DNA of 64,000 nt from Halichoerus grypus (GCF_964656455.1 NC_135720.1:101444696-101508695), one strand, 5' to 3'; shown: positions 11,660 through 22,874, numbered from the stretch's first letter. Notes: a model not told the origin generated them from the letters alone. Translations and numbers: made by a program.

Positions 11660-11781
11660 CTTTTTAAAGATTTTTATTTTTTTAAGTAATCTCTACACCC
11701 AATGTGGGGCTCGAACTTACAACCCCAAGATCAAGAGTTGCATGCTTTACCGACTGAGTCAGCCATGCGCCCTGAAATTCC
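11660..11781 (-). mobile_element. Older short tRNA-Lys SINE, antisense
   Basis: Reads TTTTTAAGTAATCTCTACACCCAATGTGGGGCTCGAACTTACAACCCCAAGATCAAGAGTTGCATG through CCATGCGCCC, the reverse of the same short old type found at 3343-3665. Flanked by TTCATCCTTTA at 11649-11659 and 11782-11792. Confidence 0.88.
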
Positions 11782-11792
11782 TTCATCCTTTA

Positions 11793-12199
11793 AAGTGGCA
11801 GATGATTAATATATGGAGGTGAGAAAAGGGGGTAACAATGTTGTAAGGGGGGGGTTGGATCTATCTAGGATTAAAGATAGGAGAAGAGGTTGTCAGATTC
11901 AGTAAAGAGAGATTCATTTCTAGCAATTTTTTCCATTCTACACCGTCAAATTAAATGAGTAGAAATAACTTTGTTTCTTCTGCTCACTCGTATACTACTT
12001 TAAATTATCACTCATTACTGACACATCATTTTATTAACCCATCTCTACCCAATTCTCTACCCCCTTAGGGCTGCCTTTAAAAAGATGGACTGAATTTCCT
12101 CCCAAAGCTAGAGTAAATAAAATTTAAAGTTTAATTCATACAATAATTTAAAATGCATTCTATGGCTTGGAATCATCCACCTACTGCTTTCACATTTTA
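11793..12199. other. Unassigned stretch
   Basis: Nothing recognised beyond a G-run at about 11847-11855. Confidence 0.4.
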
Positions 12200-12330
12200 A
12201 AGAAGAGAACTACTTGGGTAAGTCACTTCACTTTTTGGGATTTCAATTTTTTCACCTGAAAATGAAGTGATTTGAAGTGAATGATCTCTGAAGTTCCCTT
12301 CATCTCCAAGTCTTCATGAATCTGTGACTC
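12200..12330 (+). repeat. MIR3-like SINE
   Basis: Contains 'cttgggtaagtcacttcact' (MIR core) followed by 'gatctctgaagttcccttcatctccaag...atgaatctgtgactc', the 3' half typical of MIR3. Confidence 0.75.
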
Positions 12331-12894
12331 TATAACATGTGCCTTGCAGGAATTCTGTAAGAATAAATGTTTGTGAAATAATTTGAGACTCAAGGATGAA
12401 AGGTTTTATGCTAGTGCCAGAACTATTTTTATTAAATGAAGCATGCCAGGGAAATCTGTTGTGCCTTGGGATAGCTGCTGCCAGTGTCCCCAGCTCTGCC
12501 TGTGCCCAACACATTTCAGAAAGGGGAAAAGGGAACAAGAATCCCACTAATGGGGCCAGAAATCATGGTGAGTGGATAGTCCATATATTCCTGAAATTCA
12601 AACAAGGAAGTGGTAACAGGCACATAAACACTAATGTTTACAGAAAAGAGTCCATGAAAGGATTTTGCCTTGGTGGCCCTATTAGAGCCCATTCACAAGC
12701 CAGGGATGAGGATTGGTGCTGTCTCTGGGCACCTGCCTGCATGATGTATCCCCAAAGACTTCCCCTTCATGCTGAACCTTTCCTTGCCTGACTCCTTCTG
12801 CCCATCAAAGCAAACTTGTCTGATGACCGCATTCCAACCACCCAAGAAACTGAAGGGATTACTGAATCATTGAGTTAGAATTCAAGACAACTTA
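12331..12894. other. Unassigned stretch
   Basis: A 131-codon open frame at 12396-12791 and a 77-codon frame opposite it overlap here. Neither shows a recognisable domain, Kozak context or splice-site framing, so neither is annotated as a gene. Confidence 0.4.
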
Positions 12895-13055
12895 ACCTTA
12901 CTAATTCATTGTTTTTCATATTTCTCATATCAATAAACTAAGCCTCAGAGCAGTCAGTGGACTATCAAAAATCACAATTTATACATAGTTATACCAGGGC
13001 TGAGTAGCAGACCTGTGACTCCTAATCAATGCTACTTTCATCACCTCTTATTATC
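12895..13055 (-). repeat. MIR fragment, antisense
   Basis: Reversed MIR core in degraded form ('caataaactaagcctcagagcagtcagtggactatcaaaaatcacaatttat...ccagggctgagtagcagacctgtgactcc'). Confidence 0.5.
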
Positions 13056-13374
13056 TTATAAATTAATTCTAGTCTCAATGCAAACTGATGGAGGTGTAAT
13101 GAATTCCATGGCTGCGTGTTGATGAAGCCAGCAGTGCTTTACTCCAAAAGATTAAGAGAAGTGGATAATCTAGCACTTGGCAAGGCCAGCAAAGGAGGTA
13201 TCATACACCAACCCTGGAAAGGCTGGCACGAGCTCCACCACACCATCTGGAGAAGGTAAAGGACCCATAGTCAGTAGACTTAGCCCATCAGTGAACTATT
13301 ATTTTCATTCCTCTCTAGGTTTTGTTTTCCATATATATGAAATGGCACGATTAGATTTAAAATCATCAAATTCA

Positions 13375-13717
13375 CAGACCTGTACCTCTGAAACAAATAA
13401 TACATTGTATGGTAAAAAAAAAGAAGATAGTAGGAAGGGAAAAATGAAGGGGGAAAAATCAGAGGGGGAGATGAACCATAAGAGACTATGGACTCTGAAA
13501 AACAAACTGAGGGTTCTAGAAGGGAGGGGGATGGGCGTATGGGTCAGCCTGGTGCTGGGTATTAAAGAGGGCATGTACTGCATGGAGCACTGGGTGTTAT
13601 GTGCAAACAATGAATCATGGAACACTACATCAAAACCTAATGATGTAATGTATGGCGATTAACATAACATAATAAAATAAAAAAATTTTAAAATAAATAA
13701 TAAAACAAAAAATAAAT
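13375..13717 (+). mobile_element. 5'-truncated carnivore L1 3' end (copy b)
   Basis: About 340 bp of L1 3' UTR, from 'cctgtacctctgaaacaaataatac' to an AATAAAATAAA-rich tail. A perfect 16-bp duplication, AAAATCATCAAATTCA, is at 13359-13374 and 13718-13733. The 161-codon open frame at 13177-13662 runs half inside it and half in flanking DNA, so it is spurious. Confidence 0.93.
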
Positions 13718-13823
13718 AAAATCATCAAATTCAGAGAGCCCTTTTTGTTCACAGTAGATGAACATCCACAATTTTAAGACAGGAGATATGTATGGAATAT
13801 ATTGGAGTTAGTTGTCTAGCAAG

Positions 13824-14016
13824 ATTTTTTTTAATTTTTTATTTATTTATGAGAGAGAGAGAGAGAGAGCAGGGGAAGGAGAAGAGGGAGAGGGACAAGA
13901 AGACTCCACGCTGAATGTGGAGCCCAATGAGGGGCTCGATCTCAAGACCCTGAAATCATGACCTGAGCCAAAACCAAGAGTCAATTGCTTAACCGACTGA
14001 GCCACCCAGGTGCCCC
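13824..14016 (-). mobile_element. Can-SINE (SINEC), antisense
   Basis: Reverse copy with a (GA)n block at 13851-13870 and a GACTGAGCCACCCAGGTGCCCC end. No clean target-site duplication can be read, and several box positions have drifted, so it is one of the older SINEC copies here. Confidence 0.9.
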
Positions 14017-14082
14017 ACTAATGAGATATGATTCTGCATTCAAGCCAGTCTGAGGACCTCATGTAGCAGTGTTCCACAGCAA

Positions 14083-14279
14083 TGCTCCTCAAACTCTAGC
14101 ATGCATCAGAATCACCTGCAGGGCTTGATTAAACACAGATTCCAGGGCCCTGCCCCAGACTCTCTGCAGAGATTCTGATTCAGGAGGTCTAAGGTGGAGC
14201 CTGAGAATTTGTACATCTCACAAGCTCCCAGGTAATGTTTGGCTGACTAATTGAGGTCCATATTTTGAGTACCACTGCT
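14083..14279 (+). mobile_element. MER5A (non-autonomous hAT-Charlie)
   Basis: Near full-length (about 190 bp) match in consensus order: 'gctcctcaaactctagcatgcatcagaatcacctg', 'gagattctgattcaggaggtct', 'gagaatttgtacatctcacaagctcccaggtaatg', 'tattttgagtaccactg'. Its terminal inverted repeats are recognisable. Confidence 0.85.
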
Positions 14280-14419
14280 CTACACTCTGAAGCATGTCTT
14301 GCATAGTTTCATTGTTATTATTGCCATCACCAGATGTTGAATAATGAAAAAAAAATAATGCTTTTTGTTTTAGGTAAAGGAGAGTAAAAGCTACCAAAAT
14401 TTTAAAAGATAAAAGTGAG

Positions 14420-14635
14420 GGGTGGCGCCTGGGTGGCTCAGTCGTTAAGCATCTGCCTTCGGCTCAGGTCATGATCCCAGGGTCCTGGGATCGAGCCCTG
14501 CATCGGGCTCCCTGCTCCGCAGGAAGCCTGCTTCTCCCTCTCCCACTCCCCTTGCTTGTGTTCCCTCTCTCGCTGTGTCTCTCTCTGTCAAATAAATAAA
14601 CAAAATCTTTAAAAAAATAATAAATAAATAAAAAT
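14420..14635 (+). mobile_element. Can-SINE (SINEC), young type
   Basis: Head GGTGGCGCCTGGGTGGCTCAGTCGTTAAGC and the CTTGTGTTCCCTCTCTCGCTGTGTC mid-block mark the younger subfamily. The A-rich tail is extended (AATAATAAATAAATAAAAATA). Duplication AAAAGATAAAAGTGAG at 14404-14419, with a copy carrying one mismatch at 14636-14651. Confidence 0.94.
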
Positions 14636-14651
14636 AAAAGATTAAAGTGAG

Positions 14652-15007
14652 TAACTAAAATGTGTTTAAATATAAAGATGCTGTCTATCCACATTTTCCT
14701 TCACCAATTGTCCTAAATTATAGTACTTTTGCCCAGATTTATCTTGCTGTTGGATACTGGCAACCCAAAAGGAGATGGTAAGCTTTCCTAATACAGGCAC
14801 TATCAGAAATTGCTTATTGCAGAATTTTCAAGAAAATTTTAATAGAAAAATTGGTTATCCTAGACACTTGTTTATATGGTGAGTGTACAACTGAAAACTT
14901 GGTGTGAATTAAAGCTGTGGAAAATTGACTCTTTTTAAATACTATGGGAGAATGCTCTTTTAAAGGATGGCTAAACACATGTTGTGGACATTTCTGTCAA
15001 GAATAAA
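14652..15007. other. Unassigned stretch
   Basis: AT-rich, no gene or repeat recognised. Confidence 0.4.
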
Positions 15008-15630
15008 TATGCAGCCATCAAAAGGAATGAGATCTTGCCATTTACAACGACATGAATGGAACTGGAGGGTGTTATGCTGAGCGAAATAAGTCAATCAGAG
15101 AAAGACATGTATCATATGACCTCACTGATATGAGGAATTCTTAATCTCAGGAAACAAACTGAGGGTTGCTGGAGTGGGGGGTGGGGTGGGAGGGATGGGG
15201 TGGCTGGGTGATAGACATTGGGGAGGGTATGTGCTATGGTGAGCGCTGTGAATTGTGCAAGACTGTTGAATCACAGATCTGTACCTCTGAAACAAATAAT
15301 GCAATATATGTTAAGAAAAAAAAAAGAAGAAGAAGATAGCAGGAGAGGAAGAATGAAGGGGGGGAAATCGGAGGGGGAGATGAACCATGAGAGACAATGG
15401 ACTCTGAAAAACAAACTGAGGGTTCTAGAGGGGAGGGGGGTGGGAGGATGGGTTAGCCTGGTGATGGGTATTAAAGAGGGCACATTCTGCATGGAGCACT
15501 GGGTGTTATGCACAAACAATGAATCATGGAACACTACATCAAAAACTAATGATGTAATGTATGGTGATTAACATAACAATAAAAAATTTAAAAAATTTTT
15601 AATGAAAAGGAACTATTAAAAAAAAAAAAA
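15008..15630 (+). mobile_element. 5'-truncated carnivore L1 3' end (copy c), longest
   Basis: Begins in the L1 3' region with the widely conserved text 'gagatcttgccatttacaacgacatgaatgg' and 'gcgaaataagtcaatcagagaaagacatgtatcatatgacctcactgatatg'. It then carries two related GA/GT-rich units (about 15141-15275 and 15400-15535) and ends in an A-rich tail. Probable short duplication AAGAATAAA at 14999-15007 and 15629-15637, made ambiguous by the tail. Only non-coding L1 sequence remains. Confidence 0.9.
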
Positions 15631-15894
15631 GAATAAAGCAATCAAAGCCAAGACTGAAGTGGGAGTTGAAGAATATTCCACATGAGTTCTTTTAGCAATT
15701 CAAACATTTACGGGATTCCAGTTAGGTACCAATGCCCATTCTACATTATGAGTTATTGTCTGCATAATTGTGCGGCCGGCCCCATGCCTGGAGGGATGAT
15801 GACGGATAGGAATTCTGCAGTCCCTGGCAACCTGATTTTCTCATAGAATAGTTTTTTTTCCCCTTCTGAGATTTTGGGTTCTTTTGCAGCCTGG
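15631..15894. other. Unassigned stretch with a GGCCGGCC site
   Basis: No element recognised. A GC-rich eight-base palindrome GGCCGGCC lies at about 15774-15781. Confidence 0.35.
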
Positions 15895-16065
15895 TGTAGA
15901 AAAATTGTAGGTTTTCACATCAGGCAGATTTCAGTTCAAATCCAAGAGCAGATAATTATTATAAGATGACCTCTCTGAGCCTGCTACAAAATGGCACTAA
16001 AAAATACTTACTTGGTGGGGTTGCCATGAGGATTAAAGACAATGTAAGTTAAGTAGCCTTTGAAG
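15895..16065 (+). repeat. MIR SINE
   Basis: Forward MIR order is visible: 'gtgtagaaaaattgtaggttttcacatcaggcagatttcagttcaaatcc', 'gacctctctgagcctg', 'ttggtggggttgccatgaggattaaag'. Confidence 0.65.
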
Positions 16066-18404
16066 ATAGCAGCTATTTTCTATGAAGGAACAATATTTTC
16101 ATAAGCTTCCCTGGGAATGACTTACCCTCCAATCAAATATCCAATGATCAGGCAAAAACAGCTCTTGTTAATTTATAAATATTGACAGAAAAGATAATAG
16201 ATGGGTAATAACTATAAGATTTGTGTGCATTTCTGAATGCATGTCGTTCATAAATAAGTTTGCAATTTCTAACTAACATTAAACTACCTATTTCAATCTT
16301 AAACAGACAATAATTATTTTTTATAATAACAGGAAAGTTCTGAATACTTATTAACTAAATCAAAGTTTAATATAGTACAAAGTATTAAATGGACTAAAAT
16401 TTATGAAATAGCTCAGAGAAACTATAGAAAAGCAGTGACAAAACATTAAAGGATATCTAAAATTGACTTTTCAACAAAAACCACTTCTGTATCAAAGAAG
16501 GCAGATGGACAATATTTAAAAAAGAAAACAGATAAAGATGAAAAGCAAAGCAGTCATGTGGTAGTGCAGGATGTGAACAATTAACAGGCTATAATCAACA
16601 TGGGAGGCATAAGATGGAACACATGTGAGACGTAAGATTTCAATTTATACATGGGGAATAAGAATTTTTAATGCAATTGATAAATGCATTGAATGTTCTC
16701 ATGATGAAAAGATTTTTCTCAACCTGCTGAATGAGAAATATCTACTCTATGTGCAGTGCTGATGAAGGGAATTCAAATTTAAGAACAAAAAGAAATTACA
16801 AAATCTCATACAAGAGTACATTTCAACAATGGGGGCTATGACAGTGAGTGCCAAAATTATACCAATAATCTATATGTTCATTCTCACTGAATTCCAATCA
16901 TGTCTTATATAAATATGATTATTAGATGTCTTTACTATGACTGATTAAATACATTAATGTGTTAATATTTTATTACAAATCATTAGAATCTGTTAAAACA
17001 AAAAGTTCAACCTGGGTATACCTAGTGGTGATTCTTCTTTGTTTTATGGAAACTGACTTATAGACTTTATATAACCAATCCACCACTTAATTAGTGACAA
17101 TTAACTTTCCAGAGTTTTCAGAGTCCAGTATTATGGAAAGTATTAAATAAATAATATTTAGAGCATCCTTAAAACCATGTCTGTCCCAGAATAAGTACAT
17201 TGTAAATTATTCTGCTTTCATTAATATTTAGTTAATATCGGTCTTCTTGGGAATTTCTGCCTTATCTGGCCTTGCTACTATTGATTTCCTCCCATTATGG
17301 CATCAGTATACCTCTGTCTCCAACATGGGCAAGATTGCACCAGAATGATAGCTACCCACATTTTTTTAAGCCAGAAATTTGGGCAAAACCTATGTATTGG
17401 GAGGAAAGACTTTACTTTGTGAAATATGTACATTTTCACTACACTGAAACTATAGTCTTCACTACACTGAAACTATAGTCTTTTAGTCCCTCAAACACTT
17501 AATGATATTCTTAAAAAGATATGTTGGACTTCACTGAATTTTTTATCACAGCTTTGAATATTATTTCAAGTCATCTTCAACAACTCATATTCACATTTAC
17601 ACAATCATTCAGACTTATGAGTCTTCATTTCATGCACTGATTCTGTTTGATCCATTCTGTGGTCATCTTTAACACAATCGAATGATAGTCCTTAAACAGA
17701 GGGCAAAAAGTCAATTGCTTTTATGAAGAAAGGAAGCACTGTAAACTATAAATCATCCATTGTAGAACATAGAGTTTTCACAAAATAGTTTTTCTTAAAT
17801 CAAATCAACATATTTGTTGAGGAGCTAACCTATGCTAAATGAGGCAATCAATCAATATTGAATGGAGAGGCCCACCCTTCCAACTGGGGGACATGGAAGT
17901 GCTATCGATGGAGACCTCTGAAAAATAAAAAGAGTATTGTTTCATATTTTATCTGATCAACCAAACACTGAATTATACCCTGTAAAATTTCTTATAAGAA
18001 ACGACAAGTCATCCAAGACCCTGAGTTTTCTGTTGATGGTCTTGCAACCTAACATACCCACTCAAAAGATCATTTTGATTCTGAAATAATTATTATACAC
18101 TCAACTTATTGCAATCAACTGGATTGCATACTACAAAATAGTATTTATATTTTAACCAAGAAGTTACATCAATATGTTCTGTCTATTATACATTTTATCT
18201 GAGATTTAACTTCAGAAGAGGCTACCAAATAACAGTTCCAATGACAGTAGAAATAATTGTCATTACAATTGACCCTTGTCTTGGATGCCTAACTAATTAA
18301 TAATTGAGAGCTGAAGGAAATGATAGATCACTTAATAGCAGGCTAATTCTTTTTAGATAGTTGTGACTTTTTCATTTGCCTTATCTGCTTTCTCTTCAGA
18401 AGCA
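16066..18404. other. Long AT-rich stretch with no recognisable element
   Basis: More than 2.3 kb without a gene or a repeat I can name. The only structure noted is a perfect 23-bp tandem duplication at 17435-17480. Short open frames are scattered and unremarkable. Confidence 0.45.
17435..17480. repeat. Perfect 23-bp tandem duplication
   Basis: The unit beginning TTCACTACACTGAAACTATA occupies 17435-17457 and repeats without change at 17458-17480. The lack of mismatches suggests a recent slippage or templated duplication. Confidence 0.95.
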
Positions 18405-18625
18405 TGATATAGGCTTTGAGGCAAGATAGACCTGAATTTGAATCCAGGCTCTGCCATCTAGTGGCTTTGAGACCTTAAGAAAGTAACGTATCTTCTTGGA
18501 GCCTCAATTCTTCTGGAAAGGTAGAACAATTGATACTGCCCACCCAGGACTTTTGTGAGGGTTAAGCAAAACAGTATATGCAAAGGTCCTGGCTCTTAAT
18601 AAGGGTCCCATAAATGTTACTTATG
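18405..18625 (+). repeat. MIR SINE, nearly full length
   Basis: Forward consensus order: 'gctttgaggcaagatagacctgaatttgaatccaggctctgcc', 'gagaccttaagaaagtaacg', 'ttggagcctcaattc', 'gtgagggttaagcaaaacagtatatg', 'ggctcttaataagggtcccataaatg'. Confidence 0.8.
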
Positions 18626-18832
18626 ATTAACATCATTAACAAATGCAGTGTTACATCACTACATAAAGACAGGCTTAGAGGGGAACAGGGAGGGCTCTAG
18701 GAGTAGGTGGGTCAATGATGGAAGTGGAATTGGCAGCAGCTACCAGGTCTCTCATTCCAATGCTTTAAATACTAAGCTGCTCCATCTCTGCTTAAAGCCC
18801 CATTTTGGAACAAACAGCTCTTTTGTTTTTAT

Positions 18833-18855
18833 GATATCATTTTGAAAATGATATC
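18833..18855. repeat. Perfect 11-bp palindrome with 1-nt centre
   Basis: GATATCATTTT, G, AAAATGATATC. With a small bulge, the arms can extend a further ~8 bp through flanking T-rich and A-rich runs. Could form a cruciform or hairpin; no function is implied. Confidence 0.9.
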
Positions 18856-19367
18856 AAAACAAAGACTTAGACATTAATGTAAATAAATTTTCCTTATTTG
18901 TACTTTTAGAGAAGAAGATGAATAAAAATGACAGGACAAATTTTGTCATTTGTGCAAATGATAAAAAACAAAAGTCACATAGTAACCACAGAGAATCACG
19001 GTGGGAATGATTATTTCTAGATGTGTGATGTTTTTCTCCACAGACATTCTCACATTCTTGATTTGAAGCTTTTCCCCCCACTTAAGTAAGAAAACATAAG
19101 GGGAAAACATCCAAATGTCATTTTTCATTTACATTATTCTAGTGCCCCCTATTCATACTAGACACAGAATTTAGTTTATTAGTTTGTTTGTAAGCAGATG
19201 TGCCCTGAGAAAGAAGTGAACATGTCTTTCCTTTCACCTCCATAATACCCATTCTTCCCTACTATTTCCCACTGAAGTAAATCACAAAAAGACAGATGGT
19301 GAATATTTCATGGTTTCAGCTTATCTAAGTATTTTGATTTTTTTATTAAAACATATTCTTCTAGTAT
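18856..19367. other. Unassigned stretch
   Basis: No gene or repeat family recognised. Overlapping reverse open frames at 18854-19128 have no features of a protein. Confidence 0.4.
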
Positions 19368-20009
19368 GGGGGGTCTGCAAACTCCAGCACAAAAGCCAAA
19401 TCCAGACTTCTTTCTGTTTTTATATAGATTATGAGCTAAGAATGAGTTTTTCCTTTTTAAACTGCTGAAGTAAAATCAAAAGAAAAGTAGTAATCTATGC
19501 CATATGAAAATTATATGAGACTTAAATGTTAGTGTCCCTAATTAAAGTTTTATTAGAACATAGCCAGGCTCATTTACCTATTGCTTGGGGCTGCTTTTGT
19601 GCTCCAACAACAGAGCTGAATAGTTGTGACACAGACCATATGTTGCATGCTCACTGCTTTGCACAGCTGCTTGGTTCACTACAAATCACAGTTATAATTC
19701 TACAATATTTCTGGTGTTATGCCTATCGCTGCACCACAACATTTGTTTTATTACTCATGTATGTGATGTAAAAAGAAGAATAATTCAGTCTTAAGGTACA
19801 GTAGAGTGTGGATTATTTCATTATCAAATTAGATGGCAAAATATCTTTGTATTAAGCAACGACACTATCACAATGTTAAATAAGTGTTGATATTTCCATA
19901 CTACGCATTTACATCTCCCAACTCATGGGAAAACAACAATCGGGAAAAAAAGTAGAAGCATTTAAATAAAATGTCTCATTACAACAGAATTTCTTCACAA
20001 AAATAAAAA

Positions 20010-21300
20010 ACAAAAATGAGGCTGCAACTAAATTTCTGAGCAGCTCATTTATTAGCCAAACAAGAGAATGCATTTACCAATTTTGACTTATCAATTAAAG
20101 AAATGTAGCCAGAGAAAGTAGTTAAAATTGTCAACTATTTGGCAAGAACAGTTGCTCAAAGAGTTGAAAACATTGGAAGCAACATCAATAGTCAATTAAA
20201 AACAAGGCAAATTATCTTGAGTGGTTTTCCTTGGCTCTTCATTAGTCAAAAGATATTGACAATACTGGTTAGTTGTTGCTTATTAGTGAAGTCAATGATG
20301 CATTTGGAGTGACTGAAAAGTGACCTTTGTGAATAATCTGTGTGGAGTAAATACAGGTGGAAATAGTTTCAAAGAAGTTGAGAAAACACTCATACACAAC
20401 AACCTGAAGTGGAATCTGCTAAGATGTGTTAAAACTGATAGTGGTAAAAATATGCGTGAAGCAGAAAAAGGGCTTCCCCCCTCCCAACAAATTCACAAAG
20501 CTTATGAAAAGGTAAGGTGTTTAAAGCCTATGGTTATTCATTGCATCATTCATCTGCAGGTCCTCTGCTGAAAGTACTTGAATCTATGTTGTCGAACCAG
20601 TTGTGTCAATAATGAACTTCATTTACTCTTGTGGATTTAACCATTGTCACTTGGGTGATTTTGAATTTAGGACCAAGAATTTAATTTTTTTTCAGCCACT
20701 ATCATCAAACATTGAGCAGCTTTGAAATTCACATTTGCTGTGGACTTGATAATGTTCCTTAAGAAACAGGCAGAGTGCTTACCTTCGTAATGTGTACTTC
20801 AGTGTAATCATTTCCATAACACTGATTTTGGTTGAATAGCAAGTAATAACAAAGTGCTTTATAAGACCAGTGCTGTCAAAAGTTAAAACAATAAGCTGGA
20901 TCTCCATTTTTACACAAATTGTAAAGTGGGCTAAACCACAGTTCCGAGCTAAAACTATAGTTACAGCAGCATTTTTTTAACCTTCATGAATGGGCAAAGG
21001 ATATATACATATTTTATAATCCATTGAATGGTGCAACCAAGAAGCTTCTGCCATACCTTCAATTGGACATGATTCCTCTGCAATATAATGACATGTTAAA
21101 AAGCAAATATCAAGACGAGAACCTAACAGAATCCATAAATTTCTTCCAAGAGATTGAATATATTCTATTAAAATACTACATTTGTGGAAGGTTATCAGTA
21201 TCAGTACCTCTCTGTGGGAAAAGACATTTCATAGATGAAATATACACAAAATCTCATTACAGATCAACATTAACAGATGGACATTTGTAATCAATTTTGA
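20010..21300 (+). pseudogene. Decayed hAT (Charlie-type) transposase
   Basis: Two in-frame remnants are readable. The one at 20320-20571 includes LKWNLLRCVKTDSGKNMREA and, further on, VRCLKPMVIHCIIHLQVLC, which match the catalytic-core region of hAT transposases around the conserved 'TDG.K' and 'HCIIH...LC' motifs. The one at 21024-21290 ends TKSHYRSTLTDGHL, the C-terminal hAT dimerisation motif (usually KS.YRS.LTD.HL). Stops and frameshifts separate and surround them, and upstream text at 20010-20320 continues the homology in broken frames. It is not functional. Host genes such as ZBED and FAM200 members derive from this superfamily, but nothing suggests domestication here. Confidence 0.85.
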
Positions 21301-21334
21301 TGATCAAGAACACTAAATTTGAAACCCCAAAGTA

Positions 21335-21957
21335 TGAATTTTCTATCGCTGCTATAACAAATGACCACAACTAGTAGCTTAAAACAATACCCACTTATTA
21401 CTTCACAGCCTTATGAGTCAGAAGTCTGAGTTACAGCATAGCTCACCTGGATTCACAGCTGAAAATCTCACAAGGCCAAAATCAAGGTGCCAGCAAAGCT
21501 GTGTTCCTTTCTGTAAGCTCTGGAAATGCTTCCACTTCTAAGCTCATTCAGACTGTTGGACAATCGCAATTCCTTTGGTTATAAAACTGGGGCCCTCATT
21601 TCCTTTATTTCTGTCAGCCAGGGGCCAATCTGGGACTCCTCGATACTTCCCACATTCTTTCTCATGCTTTCCATGTGGCCCCTCCACCAGCCACAGGTTT
21701 GCTCTCTTTCATGCTTTCAATCTCTATTTCTCCTTCCCCGGCATCTCCCTGACTTCAGCCTAAAAGCATTCTCTCTGTTTTTAAGAGCTTGTTTAATTAG
21801 AATAGGCCCACGTGGATAAACCAAGCTGCTATCCCTATATTAACATCCATAACCTCAATTATATCTGCAACTTCCCTTCTGCTATATAGCATAAAGGACA
21901 TAAGGATTAGGATGTTGACATATTCATGGGTCATTCATTATTCTGCCTACCATATCC
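21335..21957 (+). mobile_element. LTR-like repeat inserted in the hAT element
   Basis: Starts 'tgaattttctatcgctgctataacaaatgaccacaactagtagcttaaaacaa', runs through 'cacagctgaaaatctcacaaggccaaaatcaagg', and ends 'attctgcctacca'. This is a common mammalian LTR-type repeat (TG...CA ends; MaLR/MLT-like by wording, family name unverified). It interrupts the transposon between 'gaaaccccaaag' and 'ccaattgagc'. It has no internal retroviral genes. Open frames at 21526-21819 are incidental. Confidence 0.6.
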
Positions 21958-22379
21958 AATTGAGCAAAATGTTATTACCCAAAAAATAAATTCATTCTTT
22001 TCATTAGCAGCTTCATGTTATAAAAATTGTATGTTACTATTATTATTATTATTTTGAATTACATTAATTAAAAATGTATGGAAATGTGTATTTGTCTCTT
22101 GTTATACAAATACCTGTCTAATATTCTCAATTTTGCCTTTTGGCCCATAAGCCTAAAATATTTACTATCTGACCCATTATAGAAAAATTTGCTGATTTAT
22201 GTTGTGGTAGAAAAATAAATTTGTGCAGACTTTCTGGAAGTTTAACAAAATGTTTCACAAATTAAAATGAAAATGAACAAACAAACACATTTAAGAAAAA
22301 TTGTGCCAGGAAATTTTGTCTAGGAAACAAAGTATGTGTGTGCTCAAATTTAGCAACAGTTTTGTTTATTCAGCATCAT

Positions 22380-22814
22380 TTACAAAGGGAGAAATTTGTA
22401 GTTAAGCCAAGTATGTACCAATAGGGGGATGGTTAAATAAATTTGAGTAAATCCATTTAGCACTAAAATTATATTATGATAAATGTAAATGGTAGCTATT
22501 TTTATTGCCATTGATTATATACATTTTAATATTTTTAATAATGTACATTTACTGTATTATAAAGATGTAACTATAATTAAAAGTTGTTTTATAAAACAAA
22601 TTGACTTAATTTGGTGGGAACATTAAGGAAGCAATAAAAAGAGACTTTAGTCTACTGTGGTTAATCCTGAAATAGAGCTCTATAAATATGGTTTAAAGAT
22701 ATGGAGAAATCTTCAAGAAGAAATGATGGGGGTTGTCCCTCGGGAGTGGGACTGAGAACAGGAAGATATGGAACAGGGATTCTTGCTTTTCATCATAGGG
22801 TCTATGCACTAATT
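22380..22814 (+). repeat. Possible old LINE 3' fragment
   Basis: 'ccaatagggggatggttaaataaatttgagtaaatcc' resembles the 'ggttaaataaattatggtacatcc' text shared by several old L1/HAL1 3' ends. The rest, through 'gagtgggactgagaacagg', is compatible but weak. Confidence 0.4.
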
Positions 22815-22874
22815 GATTTTACTTTGATAAAAGTGTAAAAATATGGAATTACATATGTGTATGTGGTTTATTTT
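22815..22874. repeat. Left copy of a long duplication flanking a SINE
   Basis: The 60 bp beginning GATTTTACTTTGATAAAAG matches 23077-23144, with a few substitutions and one internal gap of roughly eight bases. The intervening sequence is a reverse SINEC. Confidence 0.88.

Larger units (their letters stand above)
19368..22200 (+). mobile_element. Fossil autonomous hAT-Charlie DNA transposon
   Basis: Left end 'ggtctgcaaactcc...aagccaaatccagac', then 'agttttattagaacatagccaggctcatttacc' and 'agctgaatagttgtgacacagaccatatg'. The right end is 'aagcctaaaatatttactatctgacccattatagaaaaatttgctga'. These are the ends of the widespread Charlie family whose small derivatives fill mammalian genomes (a small MER58-type copy is at 57638-57770). 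Between them lies a decayed transposase. A later LTR-like insertion occupies 21335-21957, so the original element was about 2.2 kb. The exact subfamily is not verified. Confidence 0.8.

Noticed and set aside
12396..12791. 131-codon open frame upstream
   Set aside because: No domain or exon signals, and an overlapping frame of similar quality lies on the other strand.
13177..13662. 161-codon open frame
   Set aside because: Half of it is L1 3' untranslated sequence, bounded by a clear target-site duplication that the frame crosses.
20010..21300. Domesticated hAT-derived host gene (ZBED/FAM200-like)
   Set aside because: Multiple stops and frameshifts, and the terminal repeats of the transposon are still around it.
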